A stretch of 64,000 nucleotides of DNA, taken from the NCBI RefSeq assembly GCF_003298505.1, contig NZ_QNGB01000003.1:124001-188000 (forward strand), given 5' to 3'. Each line of letters opens with the position of its first letter. Position 1 is the first letter of the stretch. Shown here one piece after another: positions 1-8,576 of this stretch. This DNA comes from Roseovarius sp. TE539 (lineage in GTDB: Bacteria; Pseudomonadota; Alphaproteobacteria; Rhodobacterales; Rhodobacteraceae). The notes below the pieces were generated by a model. The model was not told the origin of the DNA, searched no databases, and saw nothing but the letters and a program-made list of their open reading frames with translations. Position numbers and translations under genes: made by a program.

Positions 1-490
1 CATGCGCAGCGCCATCGCCCAGACCCGCGAGGAGGCGTACGCGCACCACATCCAGCGGCTGATGGTCACCGGCAACTTCGCCCTCCTGGCCGGGGTGGAC
101 CCGCATCAGGTGCATCAGTGGTATCTGTCTGTCTATGCCGATGCGTTCGAATGGGTGGAGGCACCCAACACAGTTGGCATGAGCCAGTTCGCCGATGGGG
201 GCATCATCGCCAGCAAGCCTTACGTGAGTTCGGGAAACTACATCGACCGGATGTCGAATTACTGCGGTAGCTGCGCGTATTCGGTGAAGGAAAAGACCGG
301 TGAGCGCGCGTGCCCCTTCAACCTGCTTTATTGGGATTTCATGGACCGGCACCGTGATCGCTTCGAAGCCAACCCGCGCATGGCTCAGATGTATCGGGGC
401 TGGGACCGCATGAGCAGCCAAAAGCGCGCGGCGGTGCGGGAAGGCGCCGGCAGAATCCTGGCGCGCCTGGATGCGGACGAACCTGTCTGA
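1..490 (+). CDS. FeS-BCP photolyase / cryptochrome-like protein, C-terminal part
   Basis: The gene enters from the left edge; only the last ~162 residues are in the window. They match the C-terminal end of the FeS-BCP (prokaryotic 6-4 photolyase, PhrB-type) family. The reading shows C-x2-C-x12-C (YCGSCAY then ACPF), the same spacing as the last three of the four cysteines that hold the 4Fe-4S cluster in PhrB. The tract ASKPYVSSGNYIDRMSNYC is typical of the FAD-binding helical domain. The expected role is light-driven repair of UV photoproducts in the cytoplasm. The fourth cysteine and the N-terminal half lie outside the window. The reading frame is intact to the TGA. Confidence 0.9.
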   Translation, partial: MRSAIAQTREEAYAHHIQRLMVTGNFALLAGVDPHQVHQWYLSVYADAFEWVEAPNTVGMSQFADGGIIASKPYVSSGNYIDRMSNYCGSCAYSVKEKTGERACPFNLLYWDFMDRHRDRFEANPRMAQMYRGWDRMSSQKRAAVREGAGRILARLDADEPV

Positions 491-1019
491 ATCGGCTCAA
501 AGCATGTTGCGCCAGATCGGATTTCACCCGCCCGTCGTGCCAGCGACGGGCACGCGCCGGCCCGCCCCAACCCGTCCCCCGGCCGTCTCCGATTGAACGC
601 CATACGCCCTGGGCGGCGGTGGTTGGTCATGCGTGCCTTTGCCTCGCTTGGAGGGGCAGTGCCGTGGCCGGCCGTGGAACTGAAAAACCGTCGCGGGTTC
701 CGGGAAGGTCCGGAGCATTTGGGTGCCCGCTTCGGTGGCCGCGCCAACCGCCTTCATCCCGGTTCGCGGGCGCCAAGGTCATGCCCTGGAACATCTTCTC
801 GCATGACCGCCGTATCCCTGACGGTTGCCACGTGCCCGAACGCCTGCGCCGCCGATTTCCCCGCGGCGCCGGTCGACACATGACCCGGCAGGTTGCCCCG
901 GCGGAGAAGGCAGACGGGCCTTGTGTGAATCGGGCTCGACACCGGCAGGCTCCTTGCGCCGCGATGAAAGAAAGAACGACGTCGCGATGCCAGTGTCGTT
1001 TGATCCGCGCCGAAGGCGG
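491..1019. other. Intergenic stretch without a convincing gene
   Basis: About 530 bases lie between the photolyase stop and the MORN gene stop. Short open frames exist in several registers, but their translations are Arg/Pro/Gly-rich and look like shadows of GC-rich DNA. The one recognisable element is a 45-base block at 526-570 that recurs, inverted, at 46663-46707. I see no tRNA or convincing terminator. Confidence 0.6.
526..570 (+). repeat. Dispersed intergenic repeat, copy A
   Basis: This 45-base block aligns without gaps to the reverse complement of 46663-46707, with 39 of 45 positions identical by eye. The shared core is the 16-mer GCGACGGGCACGCGCC, flanked by ACCCGCCCG and CGCCCCAA. 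Both copies sit in gene-free DNA downstream of a coding region. It looks like a small non-coding interspersed repeat; function unknown. Confidence 0.6.
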
Positions 1020-2465
1020 TTACTCGGCGGTTTCTTCCGCGCCGGCGTCCTGCGGTTCGGGATCGGTCCGGGCCAGGCTCCCGTCCTGCCACTGGCCGCT
1101 TTCCTCTTCGCCGGAGGCATAGCGCATCGTACCTTCGCCCTGGCGCTTGCCCTTGAGGAACATCCCCTCGTAGACGTCACCATTGGCATAGGTGGCCACG
1201 CCGCGGCCTGAAATCTCACCGTTGCGCCATTCACCGGTGTAACGGAAACCCCCGGGCATAACGATCTCGCCCTCGCCATGGCGTTGCCCCTCTCGGAAGT
1301 CGCCGGTATAGACCGTGCCATCGGGGTATGTGGCCTTGCCCTCGCCGTGGCGCTTGCCCTCTTTCCATTCACCTTCGTACCTGTAGCCATCCTCGTAGGT
1401 CATGACACCGAAGCCGTGGTTCTTGGCGTCCTTGAACCCACCCTCGTAGACCAGACCGTTGGGATAGGTTGCCCGGCCCTCGCCCTCGATCACGCCGTCC
1501 ACCCATTCGCCCTCGTAGGTTGCACCGTCAGGATAGGTGATCTTGCCCTCGCCATTGGCGAGATCGTTGCGGAATTCACCCTCGTAGACCGATCCGTCAG
1601 GGTAGGTCACGCGGCCCTGCCCCGAGATCTGTCCGGCCACCCAGGTGCCCACGTACTTGTAGCCGTCGGTACCGGTGAAGGTGCCCTGTCCGTGGCGCTT
1701 GTCATCCTTGAATTCACCTTCGTAGACATCGCCGTTGGCATAGGTAACGCGCCCTTCGCCTTCGCGGCGGCCGCTTACCAGCGTGCCTTCGTAGACATCG
1801 CCGTTGGGCTGGGTCAGTTTGCCTTTGCCGTCTATCTGTCCGTCCTGCCAGCGCCCCTCGTACACCAGCCCGTCCGGCATTGTCAGGGTGCCCTCTCCAT
1901 GCCGCGCCCCCTGCTTGACCTCGCCTTCATATGTCGCGCCATCCGGGTAGGTGATGCGCGCCTGGCCGTCCTTCACGCCGTTGTCCCAGTCGCCCTCGTA
2001 GACGTAACCGCCGGGCGATTCCATCACCCCCTCGCCGTGATGCATGGCGTTGCGGAACTCGCCCTCGTAGCGCACCCCGTTGGCATAGACCGCCACGCCG
2101 CGCCCGGTGATCTTGCCGTCCTGCCAGGTACCCTCGTAAGTGCCGCCGTCCGTGAACACGATCTTCCCCACGCCATGCGGCTTGCCGGCCTCGAACTCGC
2201 CCTCGTAGACCGATCCGTTCGGAAACCTGGCCACGCCGCGGCCCCTGATCTGCCCCTCGACCCATTCGCCGGTGTATTCGTAGCCATTTGGCAAAGTGTA
2301 GGTGCCGGTGCCATGCTGAAGGCCATTCTTGAAAGTGCCCTCATAGACCCCGCCGTCGTCATACTGCTTGGTGCGCACCTCGCCATCCTGCGCCTGCGCC
2401 TGCAAGTTGCCGGATGCGGCGAGGATAGCCGTCAGGATAATCGTTTTCGTCAGAGATCTAACCAT
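1020..2465 (-). CDS. Secreted MORN-repeat protein (18 repeats)
   Basis: 481 aa. The N-terminus MVRSLTKTIILTAILAASGNLQ is basic then hydrophobic, followed by AQAQ, fitting a cleaved Sec signal peptide. From Tyr41 to about residue 454 the protein is 18 contiguous 23-residue MORN units (YEGEF/W...G.G...YPDG), nearly without interruption, then an acidic tail. MORN repeats form elongated beta-hairpin arrays used for membrane or protein contact; in bacteria their role is mostly unknown. No catalytic domain is present. The start is an ATG directly before the signal peptide. It is divergent from nadE with about 160 bases between the starts and is probably monocistronic. Function inferred only as an envelope or periplasmic scaffold. 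Confidence 0.88.
   Translation of the reverse strand: MVRSLTKTIILTAILAASGNLQAQAQDGEVRTKQYDDGGVYEGTFKNGLQHGTGTYTLPNGYEYTGEWVEGQIRGRGVARFPNGSVYEGEFEAGKPHGVGKIVFTDGGTYEGTWQDGKITGRGVAVYANGVRYEGEFRNAMHHGEGVMESPGGYVYEGDWDNGVKDGQARITYPDGATYEGEVKQGARHGEGTLTMPDGLVYEGRWQDGQIDGKGKLTQPNGDVYEGTLVSGRREGEGRVTYANGDVYEGEFKDDKRHGQGTFTGTDGYKYVGTWVAGQISGQGRVTYPDGSVYEGEFRNDLANGEGKITYPDGATYEGEWVDGVIEGEGRATYPNGLVYEGGFKDAKNHGFGVMTYEDGYRYEGEWKEGKRHGEGKATYPDGTVYTGDFREGQRHGEGEIVMPGGFRYTGEWRNGEISGRGVATYANGDVYEGMFLKGKRQGEGTMRYASGEEESGQWQDGSLARTDPEPQDAGAEETAE
1104..2345 (-). repeat. Tandem 69-bp coding repeats (MORN array)
   Basis: Eighteen consecutive 69-base units encode the 23-residue MORN repeats. Units are diverged at DNA level but keep a recurring CCTCGTA block (minus-strand TACGAGG, encoding Y-E-G). 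The array is a candidate for copy-number change by slippage or recombination. Confidence 0.85.
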
Positions 2466-2624
2466 TTCTGCCCCGGATGCCCCAACACCGTGCGCCCAAG
2501 CCCGGCGGATGCCGGAAATCTAGAGGACCGGCGGCAGGCTGACAACGGGTTTTGCTCAATTCGGCTTTCCCTTGCCTTTCAATCTGCTAAATCGGTCCTC
2601 AGGTTGCAATGGAAGGGGATGAAC

Positions 2625-4283
2625 ATGGCAGACCGCTTCCGCCTGACGCTGGCACAGCTCAACCCGACAGTCGGGGATATCGACGGCAACGCGGCGCGCG
2701 CGCACGCCGCGTGGCAAGACGGACGGGCCGCCGGGGCCGATCTGGTCGCGTTGCCCGAAATGTTCGTCACGGGGTACAATACGCAGGATCTGGTGATGAA
2801 ACCGGTTTTTCACCAGACCGCGATCGCCGCGATCGAGGGGCTGGCGCGCGATTGTGCCCAGGGTCCCGCCTTGGCGATCGGTGGTCCGGCGCTGGTGGGG
2901 GCAGAGCTTTACAACGCCTATTACATTCTTGCCGGCGGGCATATCACGGCGCGGGTTCTCAAGCATCATTTGCCCAACGAGACCGTGTTCGACGAAAAGC
3001 GCCTGTACGCCTCCGGGCCGGTCGGCGGGCCCTATTCGGTGGGCGACACGCGGATCGGCAGCCCGATCTGCGAGGACAGCTGGTACGAGGACGTGGCCGA
3101 GACCCTTGCCGAAACAGGGGCCGAATTCCTGCTGGTGCCCAACGGCTCGCCCTATTACCGCGGCAAGCTGGAGGTGCGTCAGACCCTGATGGTCTCGCGT
3201 GTGGTCGAAACGGGGCTGCCGTTGATCTATCTAAACCTTGTGGGCGCGCAGGACGATCAGGTCTTCGACGGCGGCACATTCGTGGTCAATCCGCACGGAG
3301 AGCTGGCCCTTCAGATGCCTCTGTTCGAAGAAGCGGTCGCGCATCTGGACATGGTCTGCGGCGAGGATGGCTGGACAGCGCAAAAGGGTCCGCTCGCGCA
3401 CGTGCCGGATCTCTTGGAGCAGGATTACAACGCGATGGTCCTGGCCTTGCGCGATTACATGCGCAAGACGGGTTTCTCGAAGGTGCTTCTGGGCCTTTCA
3501 GGCGGTGTGGACAGTGCGATCGTGGCCACGATCGCGGCGGATGCCCTCGGCCCCGGAAACGTACGTTGCGTGATGCTGCCCTCGGAATACACGTCCGAGG
3601 CCTCGCTGGCGGACGCGAAGGCCGTGGCCGAAAACCTCGGCTGTCATTATGATTTCGTGCCGATTGCGGAAGGCCGGGCCGCGATCACGAATACCCTGGC
3701 GCCATTGTTCGCGGACGCCCAACCGGATATCACCGAAGAGAACATACAGTCACGCCTCCGCGGTCTGCTGCTCATGGCCATGTCCAACAAGTTCGGCGAG
3801 ATGCTGCTGACCACCGGCAACAAATCCGAAGTGGCGGTAGGATATGCCACGATTTACGGCGATATGGCCGGTGGCTACAATCCTATCAAGGATCTCTACA
3901 AGACCCGGGTGTTCGATATCTGCAGGTGGCGCAACGCCAATCACCGCCAATGGATGAAGGCCCCCGAGGGGCCGGTCATCCCCGCGAATGTCATTAACAA
4001 AGCCCCGTCGGCGGAACTGCGGGAGGATCAGAAAGACAGCGATTCTCTTCCCGATTATCCGGTGCTCGACAGCATTCTCGATATCCTCGTGGACCGAGAC
4101 GGCTCAATCTCGGATTGTGTTGCCGCGGGTCATGACCGGGCCGATGCGCAGAAGGTTGAGCATCTGCTTTACATCAGCGAATACAAGCGGTTCCAGTCCG
4201 CGCCGGGTACACGCCTGTCGAAAAAGGCGTTCTGGCTTGACCGGCGTTACCCGATCGCGAACCGCTGGCGCGACAGAGGCTGA
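2625..4283 (+). CDS. nadE: Glutamine-dependent NAD+ synthetase
   Basis: 552 aa, two-domain form. The N-terminal nitrilase-type glutaminase domain carries the triad Glu45 (LPEMF), Lys113 (VLKHH) and Cys149 (PICEDSW). The C-terminal ATP pyrophosphatase domain has the P-loop SGGVDS at 292-297. The enzyme converts deamido-NAD, glutamine and ATP to NAD+ in the cytoplasm, the last step of NAD synthesis. The open frame extends far upstream over the antisense MORN gene; I place the start at ATG 2625, with GGAAGG about 8 bases upstream (ATG 2619 is an in-frame alternative). It converges with the Hint protein gene, with only 13 bases between the stops. Confidence 0.96.
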   Translation: MADRFRLTLAQLNPTVGDIDGNAARAHAAWQDGRAAGADLVALPEMFVTGYNTQDLVMKPVFHQTAIAAIEGLARDCAQGPALAIGGPALVGAELYNAYYILAGGHITARVLKHHLPNETVFDEKRLYASGPVGGPYSVGDTRIGSPICEDSWYEDVAETLAETGAEFLLVPNGSPYYRGKLEVRQTLMVSRVVETGLPLIYLNLVGAQDDQVFDGGTFVVNPHGELALQMPLFEEAVAHLDMVCGEDGWTAQKGPLAHVPDLLEQDYNAMVLALRDYMRKTGFSKVLLGLSGGVDSAIVATIAADALGPGNVRCVMLPSEYTSEASLADAKAVAENLGCHYDFVPIAEGRAAITNTLAPLFADAQPDITEENIQSRLRGLLLMAMSNKFGEMLLTTGNKSEVAVGYATIYGDMAGGYNPIKDLYKTRVFDICRWRNANHRQWMKAPEGPVIPANVINKAPSAELREDQKDSDSLPDYPVLDSILDILVDRDGSISDCVAAGHDRADAQKVEHLLYISEYKRFQSAPGTRLSKKAFWLDRRYPIANRWRDRG

Positions 4284-4296
4284 CCGCCGGTGCGCC

Positions 4297-7023
4297 TCAA
4301 GCGGATTGAAGCGCGCGGGCCTCGTGGGCGCGCAGGCATTGGCGCGCCGTCTGGCCATACCCGTTCGGATTGCTTCGCAAGTCCGGAAAGAGCTGGAAAA
4401 GCTCCTCGCGTGCCGGACCCGCAACCGCGCTGAGCCCGATCTGGCCGGGGTGGAAGCTTTCGCTCGGGCAGCCCTCCGCGAAAATGATTTCGTGCCGGTC
4501 GAAAAGCAGGTGCACATATTCAATGCTTTCGGTTTCCTCTTGGACGATCGAACTGCCGTTGATCAGATGCTTGGCGGGGATCAGTACCTCGGGGCTGTCG
4601 AAATATAGCGTCGCGACCGCCGAACAATGCAGCATCCGGTGCTGGGGCGACACCAGAAGCGCCCGGTCATTCCCCATTGTTTGCGCGTTGATACGGATCG
4701 GGGCGAAACGTCCGGTGCCCGCCACGCGCCGACGTCCCGCCCATCGTACAGCCTGTACGCCATTGTCGCGTGTCACGACCGCGTCACCGGGTGCGAGATC
4801 CTCGACCGGGCGCTGGCCCCGAGGCGTGAGAATGCGCGTGCCCGTGGTGAAACAGATCACCACATCCTCGATATTGGAGAAACTGACAATGGTGCCGTCG
4901 TTCAGCGTAGCTGTGCCCGACATGCCGCCCGGACCGGGATCGGTGTTGGAGTAGCTGATGTTGTTTGCCGTGACGAAACCGCTCAGGTCCAGCGTATCCC
5001 CCGCCGTTTCGTCCTCCTCGCCCCCGTCCACGGTGACTGTGCCGCCACCCGTCAGGGCCGCGGCGTCGATTACGAAGGTGTCGTCGCCGCCGCCGCCGAG
5101 CGCGGTATCGCCGCCGCCGATATTGAGGATGTCGTCCCCTCCGGCGCCATCCATCAGGTCGGCGCCGGCGCCCCCTGTGAGGGTATCGTCACCGCCGGGC
5201 GCGGCAGGTGGACCGGAGATCAGCGAGCTGTTCAACAAGTTTGTGGTCGTGCCGTCCGGTGTGGTGACATCCGATGACAGGACCTGCCCGCCACCGTTTT
5301 CCCAATAGCGGATTTCGATCGTGTATGTTTCGCCCGCCGTCAGATCGACGTCGCCCCATCGCGTCGTCGGTGCCTGGTGCTGGTCGTTGTCCATGAACGG
5401 CCCGGTCGTGCCGCCCTGGTTGGTGAAGGTGACGGGGTTTCCGTCGGAATCGAGTATCCGGATGGTGGAGCCGTCATCGGAGGTGGTATCGAATCGGTGG
5501 GTTCCGGTGTCTGCTGCGGTGAGCGTCGAGGTGTAGATGACGCCGAAATCCTCGGGATTGTTGCCGCTACCGCGAACTTGCTGCGCAAGCCCCTCGACAT
5601 CGAAATCGTCCGTGTACCCTTCTTCGGCAAGCGTGCCATCCTCGATGTCGAAAGCCTGACCGTCGGCGCTGGTGAAGTCCTTGTCGTAGAACGCGTATTG
5701 CCAGTCGTTGCCGGGCGGCTGGTCATCACCGTAGAGCGTGTCATCGCCTTGCTCGCCGCTCAGGCTGTCATTGCCTGCACCGCCCGTCACGGTGTCGTCG
5801 CCCAGGCCGGCAAGAACCGTGTCCTGGCCCTCGCCGGCCTCGATCGAGTCGTCGTCGGCACCTGTCGGGATGGTATCGAAATGTACATCCGTGATGTTGA
5901 GGCCCTGGCCGTCAGTGCCGCCGTTGTCGTATTCGATCTCGACGCTGGAAACCGGGCCGGCGATGGTAAAGAGCGCCGAGCCGTCGTTCTGGCCGGCAGT
6001 GTTGTTCACCCCTCCGCCGCCAGTCACGGTGTCGCCGCTGACGGTGTCGGACGTGTTCCCGCTAAGGTCCACGTTCACGGTGACGGGATTGCCCTCCGGG
6101 TCGAAGGCGCGGACGGTCACGATGTCCTGCCAGCCGCCTTCGTCAATGTCGTTGGCACGGAACTGCACGTTCTCCACCGCATCGGCATAGCCTGATCCCG
6201 CCACTGCCGAGAAATCCAGCGTGGTGGTGACCGTGTCCGAGCCGGAATGCGTGCCGAACAGATAGGCCGATGAATTGCTGTCGAACGGCTCTCCGGTTCC
6301 GACGAACTGGGTTCCGGTCTCCACTGCAATCGTATCGGTCGTCGGGCTCTGGTCAAAGGTGACAGCGACCTCGATGCCGCCGGTATCCTGCGTGAACCCA
6401 CCCGAGATGTCCTGCCCGTCGCCGCCCTCGGCTGTCCAGTTCAGGCTCAGCGATGTGGCGGACGCACCGGGCGCATCGCCGCCATCCACCACGTCGCCGT
6501 CATCGTCTCCCGAATAGGCACCGTCGATCAGGTCATCATTGGCAGTGCCGCTCACGATGCCGTCGGTCAGATCGTCCTCGGAGACGAAATTGGCATACGT
6601 GAAGACAGTCCCGTCCCCGTTTTCCGGCAGGGAGTCGGAGTTGAGCGTCTCGTAGGTCCGCCCCGCGACAAGCGGCTTTTCCGACAGTGTGTAATTCCCG
6701 GCCGCCGCCCCGCCCTCGATTTCAAGCTGCACGACATTGAAGACCTCGCCGGTCACGGTGTCCCGAATCGTCCAGCCCCACTCGGCATCGGCAGTGACGC
6801 CGGTCGAGGTATTGCCCCCGATCGTCGCATCGGCGGTGGTGCCGCCCTCGCCGCGGTTGTCGTCAGTCAGTTCAAGGCCGTCCACACCCGACCCGGTGTC
6901 GAATATGGTCAGGGTGCCGTCGGCGCTGCCGGGACCGGTGTAGACGGCGGTGCCGCCGGTCGCATTGCTGAAGATCGACCGCGGGTCTACATCATAGAAT
7001 TGAAGGCCACTGTATGTGGGCAT
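4297..7023 (-). CDS. Secreted RTX / PA14 / Hint-domain protein
   Basis: 908 aa, acidic and Gly/Asp-rich, no classical signal peptide. Order of parts: a beta-rich N-terminal half; a first set of GGxGxDxL calcium-binding (RTX) repeats around residues 390-440; a PA14-like beta-sandwich (YDKDFTSADG to EIRYWENGGG, about 440-600); a second RTX set (GGDDTLTGGAGADLMDGAG); and a C-terminal Hint domain beginning at Cys724 (CFTTGTRILTP...VEDLAPGD). RTX repeats suggest type I secretion and calcium-dependent folding outside the cell; PA14 modules often bind carbohydrate. Bacterial Hint_2 domains are related to Hedgehog/intein autoprocessing modules, but cleavage here is unproven. No type I secretion genes lie next to it. 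Confidence 0.85.
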   Translation of the reverse strand: MPTYSGLQFYDVDPRSIFSNATGGTAVYTGPGSADGTLTIFDTGSGVDGLELTDDNRGEGGTTADATIGGNTSTGVTADAEWGWTIRDTVTGEVFNVVQLEIEGGAAAGNYTLSEKPLVAGRTYETLNSDSLPENGDGTVFTYANFVSEDDLTDGIVSGTANDDLIDGAYSGDDDGDVVDGGDAPGASATSLSLNWTAEGGDGQDISGGFTQDTGGIEVAVTFDQSPTTDTIAVETGTQFVGTGEPFDSNSSAYLFGTHSGSDTVTTTLDFSAVAGSGYADAVENVQFRANDIDEGGWQDIVTVRAFDPEGNPVTVNVDLSGNTSDTVSGDTVTGGGGVNNTAGQNDGSALFTIAGPVSSVEIEYDNGGTDGQGLNITDVHFDTIPTGADDDSIEAGEGQDTVLAGLGDDTVTGGAGNDSLSGEQGDDTLYGDDQPPGNDWQYAFYDKDFTSADGQAFDIEDGTLAEEGYTDDFDVEGLAQQVRGSGNNPEDFGVIYTSTLTAADTGTHRFDTTSDDGSTIRILDSDGNPVTFTNQGGTTGPFMDNDQHQAPTTRWGDVDLTAGETYTIEIRYWENGGGQVLSSDVTTPDGTTTNLLNSSLISGPPAAPGGDDTLTGGAGADLMDGAGGDDILNIGGGDTALGGGGDDTFVIDAAALTGGGTVTVDGGEEDETAGDTLDLSGFVTANNISYSNTDPGPGGMSGTATLNDGTIVSFSNIEDVVICFTTGTRILTPRGQRPVEDLAPGDAVVTRDNGVQAVRWAGRRRVAGTGRFAPIRINAQTMGNDRALLVSPQHRMLHCSAVATLYFDSPEVLIPAKHLINGSSIVQEETESIEYVHLLFDRHEIIFAEGCPSESFHPGQIGLSAVAGPAREELFQLFPDLRSNPNGYGQTARQCLRAHEARALQSA

Positions 7024-7347
7024 GGGTATTCGCCTGTATCTGCGCTCTGTCGGCGCTTGTCATGGGTCTGTTCGTCTGCTCGGGCGCTTCGGGAGGCTTC
7101 ATGCCCTCTCTTCTCGCGGCCTTTCTTGTCAACAGCCTGATCTTCCGCCGGAAAATCAAGCACGATCAACGATAACTCCTGAATTGCGTTTCGGCAAGCG
7201 CGTTCCCGCATCGCGGTGCCCCATCGTGGTGCCGCAACTACGATGCGTGCTGCGCGCGGCTGATGAATCCTCATGCGGTTAAGGAATATTTAATAAATGA
7301 TTCGTTAACTGCACCCGCTTAGGTAGAAACCGGCGGCGGTGATAACC
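7024..7347. other. Divergent intergenic region before the EPS operon
   Basis: About 320 bases between the divergent Hint-protein gene and the polysaccharide operon. The first two thirds show nothing recognisable. The last third (about 7262-7310) turns AT-rich and contains the CtrA-like box and GANTC sites listed separately, so the EPS promoter is probably here. Confidence 0.6.
7265..7308 (+). promoter_or_regulatory. CtrA-type box TTAA-N7-TTAA with flanking GANTC sites
   Basis: TTAA at 7279-7282, seven bases, then TTAA at 7290-7293 form a perfect full CtrA consensus. A further GTTAAC half-site-like word covers 7304-7309. GANTC methylation sites lie on both sides: GAATC at 7265-7269 and GATTC at 7299-7303. 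The cluster is about 40 bases upstream of the EPS operon start. CtrA and CcrM methylation are established alphaproteobacterial cell-cycle regulators; their action at this promoter is inferred. Confidence 0.6.
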
Positions 7348-8571
7348 ATGTCAATCCAGAGTCAGACAGGCCAGGCAGACACGATGCGGATGCTGGGGCT
7401 TATCGGCCGCGACCGTCCGCTATTCGTCGCCGATATCGAGGCGCAAGAGGCCCGCTTGCGCCATCTCGTGGGCGTGTCACGCTTTCTTGTCATCGGAGGT
7501 GCGGGCTCCATCGGGCAGGCGGTCACCCGCGAAATCTTCAGGCGCTGTCCCCGCACTCTCCACATTGTCGACATAAGCGAGAACAACATGGTCGAACTGG
7601 TGCGCGACCTTCGCAGCACACTGGGCTACAACGGGGCCGATTTCCGCACTTTCGCAATAGATTGTGGCAGCAGGGAATTCAGGGCCCTGATGAAAGCCGA
7701 CGCCGGCTACGATTACGTGCTCAACCTTTCCGCGCTCAAGCATGTGCGAAGCGAACGGGATCCCTTCACCCTGATGCGGTTGATCGAGGTCAACATACTC
7801 AACACCATCGCGACCATGCGCGCGGCCCGCGAAACGGGCACCCGGAAGTATTTCTGCGTGTCCAGTGACAAGGCCGTCAAGCCGGCGAACATGATGGGCG
7901 CCAGCAAGCGGATCATGGAGCTGTTCCTGATGCGCGAAAGCCTGGAACTGCCGGTCTCGATGGCCCGGTTCGCCAATGTCGCGTTTTCGGACGGCTCGCT
8001 TCTTCACGGCTTCAATCAGCGTCTGGCCAAGAACCAGCCGATTTCGGCTCCTGACGATGTATGGCGGTATTTCATGACACCGCGCGAAGCAGGCGAGCTG
8101 TGCCTGATGTCCTGCCTGCTTGGCGGCAATCGCGACATCTTCTTTCCAAAGCTCGGCCCGGCTCTTGGCCTCACGCGGTTTTCCGACATCGCGGCGCGGT
8201 ATCTGCGTACCCACGGGTACGAGCCCCATGAATGCGCGACCGAGGACGAGGCCCGCGACAGCGCCGCCGACCTGATCCCGAAAGGCAGATGGCCGGTCTA
8301 TTTCTTCGCCAGCGACACGACGGGTGAAAAGGATTTCGAGGAATTCTTCACCGCGTCGGAAAACCTGGACATGGAGCGGTTCGAAGCTCTCGGTGTGATC
8401 CGGAACGACGCCGTTTTCGATGCGGCCCGGCTTGATCGGTTCCTGTCCGGCATTCGCCGCATCCGTGTTTGTGATCATCGAGACAAGCCCGAAATCCTTG
8501 CCCTCTTCGACGCGATGATCCCGGATTTCAACCATGTCGAAACCGGCAGAAACCTCGACAACAGGATGTGA
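7348..8571 (+). CDS. CapD/FlaA1-family nucleotide-sugar 4,6-dehydratase
   Basis: 407 aa, SDR fold. It has the Rossmann motif GGAGSIG, SSDKAVKPANMMGASK in the catalytic segment (Met replaces the usual SDR Tyr, as in FlaA1/WbpM-type UDP-GlcNAc 4,6-dehydratases), and YFMTPREA near the C-terminus. It lacks the membrane helices of full-length CapD/WbpM, so it should act in the cytoplasm and make a UDP-4-keto-6-deoxy-amino sugar. The start chosen is ATG 7348; an in-frame GTG lies at 7339. First gene of a four-gene EPS operon. The exact substrate cannot be fixed from sequence. Confidence 0.85.
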   Translation: MSIQSQTGQADTMRMLGLIGRDRPLFVADIEAQEARLRHLVGVSRFLVIGGAGSIGQAVTREIFRRCPRTLHIVDISENNMVELVRDLRSTLGYNGADFRTFAIDCGSREFRALMKADAGYDYVLNLSALKHVRSERDPFTLMRLIEVNILNTIATMRAARETGTRKYFCVSSDKAVKPANMMGASKRIMELFLMRESLELPVSMARFANVAFSDGSLLHGFNQRLAKNQPISAPDDVWRYFMTPREAGELCLMSCLLGGNRDIFFPKLGPALGLTRFSDIAARYLRTHGYEPHECATEDEARDSAADLIPKGRWPVYFFASDTTGEKDFEEFFTASENLDMERFEALGVIRNDAVFDAARLDRFLSGIRRIRVCDHRDKPEILALFDAMIPDFNHVETGRNLDNRM

Positions 8572-8576
8572 GAGCC

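Noticed and set aside
593..1122. Overlapping short frames after the photolyase gene
   Set aside because: Translations are Arg/Pro/Gly-rich, no ribosome-binding site, no recognisable domain.
1278..2618. N-terminal extension of the nadE frame by ~450 codons
   Set aside because: It is antisense to the MORN repeats and only mirrors their periodicity; NadE begins at 2625 with a ribosome-binding site.
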